The notes under the pieces are model-generated. The model saw nothing but the letters and a program-made list of their open reading frames with translations, was not told the origin of the DNA and did not search any database. Of a stretch of 64,000 nucleotides of DNA, positions 34,925-46,589 are shown one piece after another. Every line of letters begins with the position of its first letter. Positions within the stretch are counted from its first letter, which is position 1. The stretch spans positions 25,622,635 through 25,686,634 of the forward strand of contig OX421967.1 in the NCBI GenBank assembly GCA_949128115.1, read 5' to 3'. The position numbers and the translations under genes are program-made. This DNA is from Anaspis maculata (lineage: Eukaryota > Arthropoda > Insecta > Coleoptera > Scraptiidae).

Positions 34925-35848
34925 TTTGCTACTGATTATTTCGGAATAAAATGAATCTTATAAACGATTTTTTTTTGCGACACCCTGTATACATCAGATG
35001 GTTGAGACGCCATATCTTCGTTAATTTTGAAATCTGCGCAAAAAATCGTTCTAAAAGTACAAGTGGCATTGCTTAGTCCAAAAAAAATCCAGTAGCGCCC
35101 GGATTTAGTAGATTCATCGATAAAACGACTTTGGAAAGTGAAAAGGCTATATTTCGGTAAGTACGCAACGGAAAGCGAAAAACTGGGGGGGCTTTCACGC
35201 TCGAAAAATTTGTACACCACTGCTCATTTCTCGGCAGTGTGGCCACTGCAGAGAACCACTGCCCACATTTCCTAACACTGCCCACAATTTATTGAACACT
35301 GCCGAATTTAGCCACCAATTTTCGCCTTCTCCTATTCAAAATAAAAACACGTGAAAAGCGATTTCCGTAAGCGCGGTAATTTTTCAACATCAAAAAATGA
35401 TATTCTCGGAAGCTCTGGCTCAATAACTCCGGATCACACAAGGATGATTTTGGTGTCAAATTGTAGCTAGATAATTCAGTCTGTTTTAATGTGCACGATA
35501 ACATTTCTATTTTATTTCTACCACAGTTTAGATATGTAGTGTCAAAAACTTGTTTTTTGAACTTAATTTTTGAATATGGCGGCGCCCGCTGCAAAAATAT
35601 TAATCGGAAAAGTGCGAATTCAGAAAAGGCACATCAAAATTCATAAGAATGTGAAATTTGAACAAAATCGAAAAACCTTTGAAAAAGAGAAAATTGGAAG
35701 AGAGATTTGGAAATTATAAAAAAAAAATGTTTTGGCATTCCCCACTTGTATTTTTCCAATGGTGGGTTAAGATCGAGGCTAAGATTAAAAAAAAATCATT
35801 TTGCTACAGAATAAGATATCTGAAGTCAGAATCTTCAGTACTGTAGAT

Positions 35849-36002
35849 GATGGGCGCTTTCCATTTAAAACATTTGTGTCGGTTTGTGTCAGCTTGTGTT
35901 AGCTTGTGTCGATGAAACAAAGGAACACAGATCAAATGGAACGCGTTTGTGTCGGTTTGTGTCGACACAAGTCGACTTGTGTCGCTAAATGGAAAACGCC
36001 CA
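35849..36002. mobile_element. MITE copy 2, complete, 8-bp target duplication CTGTAGAT
   Basis: The element spans GATGGGCGCTTTCC ... GGAAAACGCCCA, with CTGTAGAT on both sides (35841..35848, 36003..36010). Internally it repeats TTGTGTCG-type words and holds the TTGTGTCGACACAAGTCGAC palindromic core. It is nested inside the hAT-like element. The 8-bp duplication suggests mobilisation by a hAT transposase. Copy 1 is at 10501. Confidence 0.85.
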
Positions 36003-37144
36003 CTGTAGATAGTAAATAAAAATGATACATGAACAATCCACCTTTATCACTATCACTATCACTAGCGCGCGTACCAGTGAGCGCATACTCCATCTAGTAC
36101 AAACGGCTACTACAGACCGCTAGTTCTGGGTTTACAGGTATGCGTGAAACTTTCATGGGAAAGGTGGATTTTCTTATGACCGTGGCAAATTCATTTTGGC
36201 GTCTTCACCATTGTATTCGCCTGTGGCAGATGTCAATGTTCCACCATCTTTTTTCATGATCTTTGATAGTTCAGAAACCGATTCAGACATGGTCATATAA
36301 ATTCTCATAAAGCCGGACAAGACAAGGCTATTTGATACCTTGTCTTGTGCCTTGTGCACCTAGATAATTTCCGCCATTTTGGAAAGGGCCCAAAGAGGAG
36401 GGGAGGGGGGGGGGGGGCATTTGAATCCTGAGGGACGAAAAAAGAAGCACTGCGGGTCAAATGTGTCTCAGTTATGATCCTGCAAAGTAGTTTGCCTTTA
36501 TCATCATTTGCAACTTGTTTTTTTTCCTACCACGTCCACTACCACTGCCTCGTCAACTGCAAAATTTGCTTTGCTCTAACTTGAAGGTACGTATAGGTAG
36601 TACTCGGTATAGTAGTATCGCCATTAGGAGTGTCACACTTAGAAATGAAAAGCGAGGGGTAAAATATGATTCTTTTTTCCCAAATAGCTGTACATTGCTT
36701 ACGTGGAAAATTTAAATAATTTGAAACACCCGAATCGAGACCCAAATTCAAAAACAGAAACATTATGAAACTAAGAAAAGACCAATGGCTGAAAATAATC
36801 TATTTGCATTATTTTTCACCTGGCCAAGGCAACGTGAACAATGCTCTCCAGCCATAGACAATACAGCACATTGAAGAAAAAAAAACAAGACAAAGAATGT
36901 TTCTTTAGTGGGCTTAATTGCACCATTGGCTTTGCAAGATGTCAATTGTAAATTACGCGAAGTCAATGATGCAATTGGGCCCTGGTCCCGGTCCTGATAT
37001 ACACTAATTTCGGTGATCTAGTGGACATAAATCACAATTTAGCTATTTATGACACAATAAGACACCACACCACATTGGTTTCCATGGTTACGAGATCAAC
37101 GCACCATCCTCTCCGCTACCTCAGCGCATGCGTATATGGTCTTT

Positions 37145-37325
37145 ATCGTCGCCACTGCCGGTCATTGCCCAACACTGCCGAGGACTGCGGCGGACACTGC
37201 CGTCGAATTTTTCACTGCCTAAGATCACTGCTCACACTGCCGTCATTATGCAGACACTGCCCAAAATATTAAGACACTGCCGACACTGCAAATGTCACTG
37301 CCGCCAATTTGTACACCACTGCCGA
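37145..37325. repeat. CACTGCC array near the right end of the hAT-like element
   Basis: Twelve ACTGC cores occur in about 175 bp, mostly as CACTGCC with spacers of 5-20 bp. A smaller cluster of six (five CACTGC and one CAGTG) lies at 35210..35310 near the left end. Subterminal repeats of this kind are binding sites for transposase in characterised hAT elements; that role is inferred here. Confidence 0.75.
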
Positions 37326-40300
37326 GTGTGAAAGTCCCCCTACGAAAAACTAAAAACTGACGAGTTACATAAGCTGCAGACTATAAGATCCAAGTAAATA
37401 TAGGTGTACAGGGTGGATGAACAATCTCCTGCACAAGAGTAAAAAAGAACAAAACTGAACGACTTTTTTCATCACTCTGTATTAGACATATCCATGTGAT
37501 TTTTGTGGAGGACTTCAGCAGTTCTTGAAAATATTGACATTTTTCTTGAAAACAGTGCAAGCGGTTTCACAATCGAGTGATTTTCAAGAATTTTGTGGCG
37601 ATTTTAAAAAAACCTTTTTTTAAAAATATCCACTTCAATTTGTGAGCAGTTTATATTGTCATATTTTTACCTTCAACCCCTTTCGCCTTCACGAGCGAGC
37701 AAATAAGCACACTTTGATTCAAATAACTCCCAACAAATAGCCTTTCAACTCGTATTCAACAGTTTTGGTAGGTGTCTTCAAAAACTGATAGACTTGACGG
37801 TAAAAGCCGTCCGTTGCCGGTTCATAATGAGCCATCATGTGGAACTGGCCTTGTGCAGAACCACGTGAGATACCAAAATGACAATTTTTCTCGCCAAAGC
37901 AGCCACTAACCCGAGCACTAACCTAACTTGAGTAAGTTGTACCTTTTTATCTTCCGAATTCGTCAATAATTTGGTTTTTAATGATTACATTCTCAGGAGA
38001 AAAATACTTTTATCGAGGTTTCTCTGAAACAGTTCTATATTTTCAAAAACGGTTTGCTGCACCTTCATTGGCGTAAAATAGTGAGCGTGTATGCCATATT
38101 TGATAATTCCACCTCTTTCGGTTCATGAGTTAAAAAAATGGTATCTCTTCTCTAGCACGTTCTCTGCTCCCTCCCCCATCTGGCTGCCCAGTCGTGGGTC
38201 TCAGATGTCCACCATCGCGATTCTTGTTCATCATGGTCTAAGGAACAATTTGGCACCAACCACTATATTTTAACGTCAAGTTGCACATGGGCCTCAAAGA
38301 ATGAACATGAGCAAAACCCACTGGGATAAATGAAATTTCAAATTAATTGCCCGCAGCACAAATTCACCGATGAATTATTTTGAAATTAAATTTTTCTGAA
38401 TCAGAAAATAATGAAGAATCAAGCTACGATGTTAGATTTGGTGGACAATTTTTTTTCGCTATTTCACATTTTGCTGAACCGTGATCCTTTATATCCAGTA
38501 TTGCAGATTAGACTGCAAATTCAACTTATATCAACACTTCGCTTCGAAGCAATTGATTAATTACTAGGCTATGCTGAAAAGATATGCGAGTGTCGAAACA
38601 TCGGTGTCCGTGAATTCCGAGGTGAATTCGGTTCGTCTTTTTTAGAAGAAAATTATACCTCAAAATGACCCCTACTACATGGTCGTACACTGGGTTCATG
38701 TGTTTCAGGGGGCAATAGGCGTGATGAATTTGTTTCAGTAATCTGTTTGAATTGTGTTGATGGGATAATTAAATAAACATGACACTTTCCGAGACAACGT
38801 TTTTGTTTAAACGTGCTTACGTAGTTTATGTGCCCGCTTTCTAATCACATATGCCAAAAACCATTATCATCGTTCCTTGTTTAGGTCACTGACTTTGCGT
38901 GTACCATATTATCATTTCCTATTCAATGTTTAGAATCAGACGAGGGATCAGATGTAATGTTTAGGTTTGAACCTATCACACCATCAAATTACTATTGTTA
39001 CCGTGAATAACTGTTGATCAAGTGAAATTAACAGAATACCTATTGCACAGTTTTGTCAACAAAAAATGGAATGTACTTATTCACAATGTAAGTATTCAGT
39101 TATTTGAGATGTTATTTACTCAAAAAAAAAGTGTTTGAATGTATTTATATAAAAATTGTCATCGTAAAAGCGACTAAACTTGATAACATTTCTGTTATTA
39201 AAGTTTCACTGCCTTCAGCGATGCCAATGCATTGTTGCCGAACTTTGACATTGCCGGACTTCTCACTTAATATTGCAATAATTCCAATCGGTAAAAAAAA
39301 TTCTACAAGGTCCGGTGAACACTTACGAATGCATTTTGCATTTTGTTGTTCGGAAAAGGAGTTTAAAGTTTCAAAGATCAAGCAATAAATGAGAAAAATG
39401 ATAACTTATGACGTTCCTGCCAAAGTTCCAGCGCCTACCCTACAGCGATACTTATTTTGATTTGAAATCAAACAGAGTCTTTTACTGCATCATCGACGGA
39501 CTCAATTAGTAGGTACAGGGTCCGACGAACATCTGCAAATGCATTGGGTGGCCTTTTGTTGTGTGATTTGCATATAAAAACGGTGTTTGAATTTACAAAA
39601 ATACCATATGCAATCGAGAGAAAAATGATGAATTATGACGTTCCTGGCATATCTGACGCTTTAAAACTGCACGCACGGCATAAATCGCCGCCGCCGACGC
39701 GTGCCGCCCCCGACGAGGATCTTGAGAAAGGCTTGACCGATTTTTGTTTGTTTTGTTCGTCTCAACAGTGGGGTGCTTTAAAACCGCCGCCGCTCCAGCA
39801 TGCCGCCCCCGACGAGTGCCGAGAACCGAATGTGAATTAATACCTACATTTACGCGGCGGGCTGCCTCACGTGAAAACCGCACTGATGGCCAGTGAGCGA
39901 CGCATAATGCAAACAGTCGTGTTGGCATGTCCGCATTTAATAACTTGATTCGAAAATGATCCGACCGAAAAAAAAATCGCCTAAATACCGGTGCTTTCGG
40001 AAATAGCCAGTATCCCGAGAGCCGAAGAAGATACCTCCAAGCGACGAAAACCAAATACGTCCTGCTACTTGAGCAATCCCGAAAAAAACAAGTCCCGCCG
40101 AGAGTCCCGCCAAACCAATATAATTCTCCATCGCATTTGTTTTTCGCAGAAATAATTACCGAGAGAAAGGAACAACCTGCCTACTTAGATACTACTTATC
40201 AGATGCTACCGGAAGAAGCGTGGGGCGTAGCCCACGGGTCCACCTAGTCATGTAATAATTTTCGTGTACATCATTTTTATTAAACTTAAAAACAGGCCAA

Positions 40301-40476
40301 ACCTAAAAGGGGAATGTAATGCTTATTTCAAGGGGTAATCACTCGTGTAATATTTGGGACAAGCTAGGTGTATAAACTGTATAATGTGTAATGAAGTGCA
40401 ATAATGTCGAGAATAATGTGTGATATTGACGACACTTTGCCCATAAATGATTGACCTGTCGGTTCATTTGCTATAA

Positions 40477-41065
40477 CGTATGGCCCGAAAGTTTTGCGAA
40501 ATTGTTCAAAGCTAATAACTTCTTCTGAATAGTCTTTATTTTTCAACTTGATATTGCAAAAATTAACATCATTATATAACAATAACAAATTCATATTCAA
40601 CATATTGATAATGAACCATTATCTTCGATGGATCTCAATTTTCTTCTGCCATGTTCCATAATTTTTTGTATCAATTTCTCCAATGCGAAATTCTCTAATG
40701 TTATTGAAAATGCGACGCCGTAATTGGTCTTCATTTGCAGCTTCCCATCCCTTGTCGTATATAATCCTGCTCAATACTTACCAAAAATCTTATATTGGTC
40801 GAGCTTGCGGTACACTGGGAGGCAGGAGCTCAGAGAAATTAATCCTGCTGTTGTCCAGAGAATGATCGAACATGGCAGACGAAAACTGAGAGCCATTAAA
40901 AATAATGGCCCACCCAGGCCCATCTTCAATTATGTTAAATATGAGATTGTTATTGTTAAAGATGATGCTAGTTTTTGCAATATTGAGTTACAAAATTAAA
41001 ACTATCCAAAAACGGTATTAGCTTTTAAAAAAATTCCCAAAACTTTCGGACCATACGTTATGTAC
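40477..41065. mobile_element. Foldback element with ~210-bp arms
   Basis: Arms 40477..40690 and 40850..41065 are inverted copies: ATAACGTATGG with CCATACGTTAT, TATTGCAAAAA with TTTTTGCAATA, GCCATGTTC with GAACATGGC. The 160-bp centre contains no recognised gene. Terminal sequences and a target duplication could not be fixed. Confidence 0.65.
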
Positions 41066-41149
41066 ATACTTTCATTTTAGTACCCTTAACTTCAATTTAT
41101 GTTTTACCATTAAAATTATTTATCTATCTATCTACAGGTTTCTTCCATC

Positions 41150-41250
41150 AAGAGGCTTCAAACTAGTCAGAGCCAACAGGAATCGAGAAAATCGGTTTGC
41201 AAACTGATTTGGGCGCTTCTCATTGGCTCTGACTAGTTTGAGATTTCTGA
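41150..41250. mobile_element. Short hairpin MITE (TCAAACTAGTCAGAGCCAA arms)
   Basis: A 19-bp arm at 41158..41176 is repeated in complement at 41223..41241, with about 46 bp between. Weaker pairing extends outwards. There is no coding capacity, and the target duplication is not clear. Confidence 0.7.
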
Positions 41251-41352
41251 TAGAACAACTTTATGATATACATACGTGAATCCGTCTCTGACTCGGTCCC
41301 TGACGGCAATATTCGCAAAATATTTCTCAACCACCACCGGTCAATTCCAGTT

Positions 41353-44300
41353 ATAGTGCGGCGATTAGTAAGAACCACCTTGCATTTTGTGATAAAAGCA
41401 TGAAATTTGGCACATACGCTCTACAGACTGTCCTTTACTATTTACGAGGCGGACCCACGATGGAACCGCCGTGCAGCTGTCAGAATTGGCATTTGCCTAC
41501 CTTCCGGGGGCAAAAACTGAAGTCGGTTATCGAGCTGATTCAAAAGTGACGTCTATCAAAGCAGTAGACCTTCACAGTATAACTTCACCTAAACAGATGT
41601 CAATATTACAAAAGGAGGGGGAATGGGAGGGGATAGTTCTAGCCGCGGTACAGATTTTTTTATTTGTTAATTTCGGACCAAATTGACAAGTTTGGTGTCG
41701 TTTCCGACTGAATTACATCTTCTGAATTCAAAGTGAATGTTGTGATTGCAGTTTGAAAAAAAAAATTTGTTGTTGTTGTTGTTGAAAAAAATATGTAATC
41801 CAAAAAAAAATCTTAGGCTTTTTTCATTTTGACTTCTATCCTAATTCAAGGCATTCGAAGTGGAAATCCTTATTTAGTTCACTTTTTCAAAGCTTCCTGC
41901 ACGTGAAAGCCATGTAGTGCCAGCGGTTCGCGACAAAATTCAGGATTATACTGCAATTTGTGATAAAAGCAACAGATTTGGCACAATTATTCCTTGAACC
42001 AAAATGAACAATTTGACCCGCTGCACTTATCGATTAACCGCCGGGGGGCCGAGATTTCAAGGGGGCCAACTAAAAACAACCAGTTTTTTTTGAAGCATCA
42101 AATGCCGCTACAGAACTATGCCAGGGGACGTTTCCTAATCAAACAAATGTCTGTATCATGATTTTGTCAATGCAAGACGCTACTGTCTCTGGGAGCCCCA
42201 ATGTCACCCCCATGTTGAATGTGGGATCTTTTTTGAACTGATGGATGGCAATGGTATCCGGAGTGGACGTGTGTATGTCATTTCCAATGTTTTCAGGGTC
42301 TGCGAATGTGAATCTGCAGACGAAATTGGTTTTTAATTACATTTGAGGGGAGGGGGAGGAAACGAAATATTGATAGTTTTTTTTTAATGCACTCCGAATT
42401 GCCAGTGAATCGGCTCTGGTGATGTTATAGCATAAATCTGATATGTAGATTACGATTCCGCCACTGTCAGAGCGGCGCGACAACCGAAAGTCAAGTAACA
42501 GGCACCATATCTGAATTCAAATACTATCTCGTTTCTTTGGCATCGATCGACAAAAGGGGTGTGAGGTATCATTTCTCGGGTTTCAGAACTTATTTTTGAA
42601 AGTAAAAATGTGATCAGACCATGATTGGAGAAGCTGGTCAAAATATGGACTTTTTTGATCAAGGTACCCAACACCATCATATTCATAACATCTTGCTTGG
42701 AGACTTTTCTTCACAAATCAACTATGCAGTTCACGATGCCGTTATTGCGAAAGCGATGCGACAACCGTGATTCGAGTTAAATTTGGCATATTCAAGAAAA
42801 ACTTAATATTTTCATCTAATAATAATGGTAATCAAATTGAACGTGCAAAGTATCTTTTCGTATAGTCTCTGGGTCCATGAATTCACGTTTTCACATGCTA
42901 TCCGTTTTTAAATGAATTTGGAGGGAGGGGGAGAGAATGAAAAATGAAATTTTTTCTCAAGCACTCTGAGATGCTTTTGAATCAAGCTTGCTGACGTTGT
43001 AACATGAATTAGATGTGTGATCCTCCTAGGTGTGTCACGATTTTACCACTGTCAAAGCTGTGTGACAACCAAAAGTGAAGTTATGGCCGCTATTATATGA
43101 ATTTCAGTACGAGTAGTATCTCGTTTCTTTGGCATTGGTCGACAGTGGTGGTGTGGGGTATCATTTCTAAGGTTTTTAGGGTCTCGGAATTCATTTCTGA
43201 AAGTAAAAATGGTGTTGGAACAAAATTGAAGAATAGCCTCAAAACACGTGTTTTCAAGCCAATTTCAACTCGACTCGCGGTTGTCGCATCGCTTTCGCAG
43301 TAGCGGCATCGTGATCTGCATAGTTGATTTATGAAGAAAAGTCTCCAAGCATCTCGCCAAGCATGATGTTATGATGGTGTTGGGTGCCTTGATCAAAAAG
43401 TTCATATTTTGACCAGCTTCTCCAATCATGATCTGATCACATTTTTACTTTCAAAAATGAGTTCTGAGACCCCAGAAACCCCAGAAATGATACCCCACAC
43501 CCCTTCTGTCAATCAATGCCAAAGAAACGAGATAGTATTTGAATTCAGATATGGTGGCTGTTACTTGACTTCCGGTTGTCGCGCCGCTCTGACAGTGGCG
43601 GAATCGTAATCCAGATATCAAATTCATGCTATAATATTACCAGAGCCGATTCAGTGGCAATTCGGAGTGTTCTAAAAAAAATTATTGATATTTCGTTTCC
43701 TCCCCCTCCCCTCAAATGTAATTAAAAACAAATTTCGTCTACAGAATCACATTCGCAGACCCTGAAAACATTGGAAATGACATATCACACGTCCACTCCG
43801 GGTACCATTGCCATCCAGTTCAAAAAAGATCCCAAATTCAACATGGGGGTGATATTGGGGCTCCTAGCGACAGTAGCGTCTTGCAGAATCATGATCTAGA
43901 CATTTGTTTGATTAGGAAACGTCCCCTGGCATAGTTCTGTAGCAGCATTTGATGCTTCAAAAAAAAAACTGGTTGTCTTTAGTTGGCCCCCTTGAAATCT
44001 CGGCCCCCCGGCGGTTAATCGGTTAGTGCAGCGGGTCAAATTGTTCATTTTGGTTTAAGGAATAATTGTGCCAAATCTGTTGCTTTTATTACAATTTGCA
44101 GTATTATTTCGTGGACCGCTAGCACTAATGTACGAGACCTGATTTTCACTTTGACAAGATCGTGAGCCTCATTTGTTCCTGAAGTCGTAGAAGTAATATC
44201 CAATAATTTTATTAATTTTCATGTACGAATGGAGGTGTGCGTGCATAGCCTTGCAAATTGTGATAAAAGCCTGAAACTTGGCGTACATGGTCTATGGACT

Positions 44301-45052
44301 GTCCTTCACGATATAAGAGGTGCACCCATGACGGAACCGCCGTGCAGCTGTCAGAATCGCCGCGATACCTTAGCACGCACACTTCCATTCGTACATGAAA
44401 ATGATTGCATAATAATTTTACGACTTTTGGAACAAATGAGGCTCACGATCTTATCAAACTAGAAATCAGGTCTCGTACATGGTTTCCATGTGCAAGAAGC
44501 TTTGAAAAAGTGAACTAAGTAAGGATTTCTATTTCGAGTGTCTTGAACTAGGATAAAAGTCAAAATGAAAAAGTCTAAGACTTTTTTTCTTAAATGTTTT
44601 TCCTTAAACAAAACAAAATCATTTTTTTTCAAATTGCAATCACACAACACTTTATTTGAAATAAGAAGATGGAGTTTAGTCGGAAAAGACACCAAACTTG
44701 TTATTTGGTCCAAAATTAACAAAAAAGAAAATCTTTGCCCCGGCTGGAACTATCCCCTCCCATTACCTTTCCCCTTGTACTATTGACATCTGTTGTGGTG
44801 AATCTTTACTGTGAAGGTCGACTGCATTGATAGACGTCACTTTTGAATCAACTGGATGACCGGCTTCAGTTTTTGCCCCTGAAAGGTAGGCAAATGGCAA
44901 TTCTGAGAGCTGCACGGCGGCTCCATCGTGGGTCCGCCTCGTAAATAGTAAAGGAGAGTTTGTAGAGCGTATATGCCAAATTTCATGCTTTCATCACAAA
45001 ATGCAAGGTTTCTCTGAAAAATGGTCGTTAACCGCCGCACTATTACTGCAAT
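41353..45052. mobile_element. Second giant palindrome (3.7 kb)
   Basis: Arms 41353..42790 and 43263..45052 are inverted copies. Matching words include GGCGGACCCACGATGG, CCGCCGGGGGGCCGAGATTTC and TTCCAATGTTTTCAGGGTCTG. After removing the 355-bp insertion at 44128..44482 both arms are about 1.43 kb. The 470-bp loop is a diverged tandem copy of part of the left arm, with a period of about 560 bp. Each arm keeps an open frame around CQRNEIVFEFRYG (42450..42686 minus, 43409..43609 plus), but no protein family is recognised. Outer ends near TAGTGCGGCG show no clear transposon signature. Confidence 0.82.
44128..44482. mobile_element. Foldback insertion inside the right arm of the palindrome
   Basis: The ends ATGTACGAGACCTGATTTC and the complement close a 355-bp hairpin whose arms also share AAGATCGTGAGCCTCATTTG and CATGTACGAATGGA. 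Its 100-bp centre resembles the outer part of the host palindrome itself (41393..41490): TGTGATAAAAGC, GGACTGTCCTT, GGAACCGCCGTGCAGCTGTC. The left arm has the uninterrupted sequence CACTACATGG at the matching point. Confidence 0.82.
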
Positions 45053-45639
45053 CGGACTCTCCGCCACCTCTCCGTTCTTTCATCATCAACGTCAATCTCG
45101 ACTTCAACTGACAATACCTCACTCATAGACATGCATTGTTGCCAACATCATGTCCTCCCTCGCTTCTTCCATAAACAAGAAAACATCCCCCAAACACGGT
45201 TCACACCAACATAGAAAATAGGTTAGAAAAACGAGATTTTCGCAAGTAGAACTTTTTGGTGATTTTTCCGTTTGAATTCGGTTTCAAAAACTTCTCGTAA
45301 CTGAGTTTCAGCTCGAGGCCAAAAAAAAAGCAAGCTCCGCAAATCCAGCTGTCGCTGCTTCTTCCAGTCGCGTGCACAAAACTCGGCAAAGTTTTCCCTC
45401 GAGTTTTCCAATCTTGTTATGGAAACTCCGTTCAGAGTGTAATCGATCTAGCCCGAGATCTAACCTGAGCGCTGTAGTAGGTATAAACCGAGAAAGGAAC
45501 ATTGGCCAACTGAAAGAAAAATGTTCCCAAATCGCGAACAGAATGTGGGATGTGCTCCGGGGTGTACCAGAATTTAGTACCGCAAAGGGAAACCCTAACC
45601 TTGGCACTTGAAGCAAATTTCTCCCGTGCATTGGATTTT

Positions 45640-46380
45640 TGAAAAAATCGGTTGTATCACCCCAAAACTTCCCCGACGAGTAGCAAAGAACGGATGGAAA
45701 TTTTATCATGAGACGTCCCTTCGGCGGGTGGGAAGTTATAGAATTTGAGAAAAAGATTGAAGATATGGGATATTTTCTCTAAAAAGCGCTCCATCCTTAG
45801 CTCCATCATTTGAGTCCGGTCTCGATAAGCCAGGCCGGTTACTCATTTTAAAGTGGAAAACTCTCGGAAAACTTAGAGAATTTCAAGAGAAATTGCCTGA
45901 AAATGTTCAAGAATCACTTATCTTTGTTTGAAAAAAATTGGCATAAATCTGTTCACAAGCTAAAAATTTAGAAATTTGCAGTTTTTCACAAGGTACCAAA
46001 TTATGTAGAAAGAAAAGCGAGTGAGGCAGTCAAACGCATTGGTACATGGATAGAGGTGAACGATCTGAAACTGGCACCACAGAGAGATTGAAAATAATTT
46101 GCAGGAAATTGAAAATTTTGAAAATTCGAGTTTTCCGGGAAAACCTCAAATCTTTTTCCAAATCATCTTACTGTGAAGATCGTCAATTACGGTTTCACTT
46201 TGAGCTCCATCATTCAAGTCCGGTACCGATAACCCAGGTCTGTTTTACATTTTCAACAGGGAAATTGAAGAGAAAATTGTTGGAAAATGTTAGCCAGATA
46301 CTTTTGTTACAAAAAATGGTGAAAATCTGTTCACGGGATAAAAAGAAAAAGCTGAAAAATTTGCAATTCTTCCAGTGAGG
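45640..46380. repeat. Two-copy tandem repeat, ~400-bp period
   Basis: The word GAGCTCCATCATT or AGCTCCATCATT followed by AGTCCGGT and CGATAA(G/C)CCAGG occurs at about 45800 and 46202. The next 170 bp match in order: GAAAATGTT, TCTGTTCAC, AAAAATTTGCA. The copies are diverged and have no coding frame. The array abuts the dispersed repeat at 46590. Confidence 0.65.
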
Positions 46381-46589
46381 AAAACGCCAAAACCGTGGGG
46401 TCCGATTTCAAAAGTTTTTCCTTCAAAAATCAATTCAATCTTTTCTACAACCTTCATTCCTAGCATGTCTGCACCTAAAATGAATATTTCGTGGGGCACA
46501 CCCTCGGGCTCACCGCTCACCGCATGTCGAACTTTGCACTGCATTCACCGGAAACGTGCCGATGGGTCTACACGACGCCCAATCCAATC

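Larger units (their letters stand above)
30773..34987. mobile_element. Tc1/mariner-ended foldback, CAGGGTGTCGCA ends, TA target
   Basis: The ends CAGGGTGTCGCATG (30773) and the complement of CAGGGTGTCGCAAA (34987) are each flanked by TA (30771..30772, 34988..34989). Inside, arms 30956..32560 and 32935..34800 are very alike: GGTGGGCTACGGGACTATAG and TTTCTATGTTTTGTATATTT appear in both. The right end keeps the start of a Tc1-like transposase (34763..34924). The centre encodes part of a CXC-domain protein. It looks like a Tc1-type element converted to a foldback that carries foreign coding sequence. Confidence 0.78.
35184..37342. mobile_element. hAT-like element, 8-bp target duplication CGAAAAAC
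   Basis: The terminal repeats are TGGGGGGGCTTTCACGCTCG on the left and the complement of TAGGGGGACTTTCACACTCG on the right. CGAAAAAC is duplicated exactly at 35176..35183 and 37343..37350. An 8-bp duplication and T(A/G)GGG ends fit the hAT superfamily. Subterminal CACTGCC-like words are crowded at both ends (35210..35310, 37145..37325). The interior has a nested MITE, a G13 run, a small hairpin near 36912..36982 and no recognisable transposase. It interrupts the right arm of the giant palindrome, and the left arm shows the uninterrupted order. Confidence 0.88.
30288..37655. mobile_element. Giant nested palindrome (7.4 kb)
   Basis: Three layers of inverted repeat share one centre. The outer arms are 30288..30600 and 37345..37655. 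The middle arms are 30600..30745 and 35020..35175. The core arms are about 30956..32560 and 32935..34800. The core belongs to a Tc1/mariner-ended foldback (30773..34987). The right side is longer because a 2.16-kb hAT-like element (35184..37342) sits between its outer and middle arms. Small CAGGGTG-to-CACCCTG-like units occur at mirrored positions, 30465..30537 and about 37411..37483. The layered symmetry suggests an inverted duplication followed by separate insertions. Confidence 0.82.

Noticed and set aside
36174..36359. 61-codon minus-strand frame inside the hAT-like element
   Set aside because: Too short, and no transposase-like motif; cannot be supported as a gene.
39593..40054. 153-codon minus-strand frame over GCCGCC repeats
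   Set aside because: Openness comes from two short GC-rich direct repeats (GCCGCCGCC ... GCCCCCGACGAG); no domain is seen.
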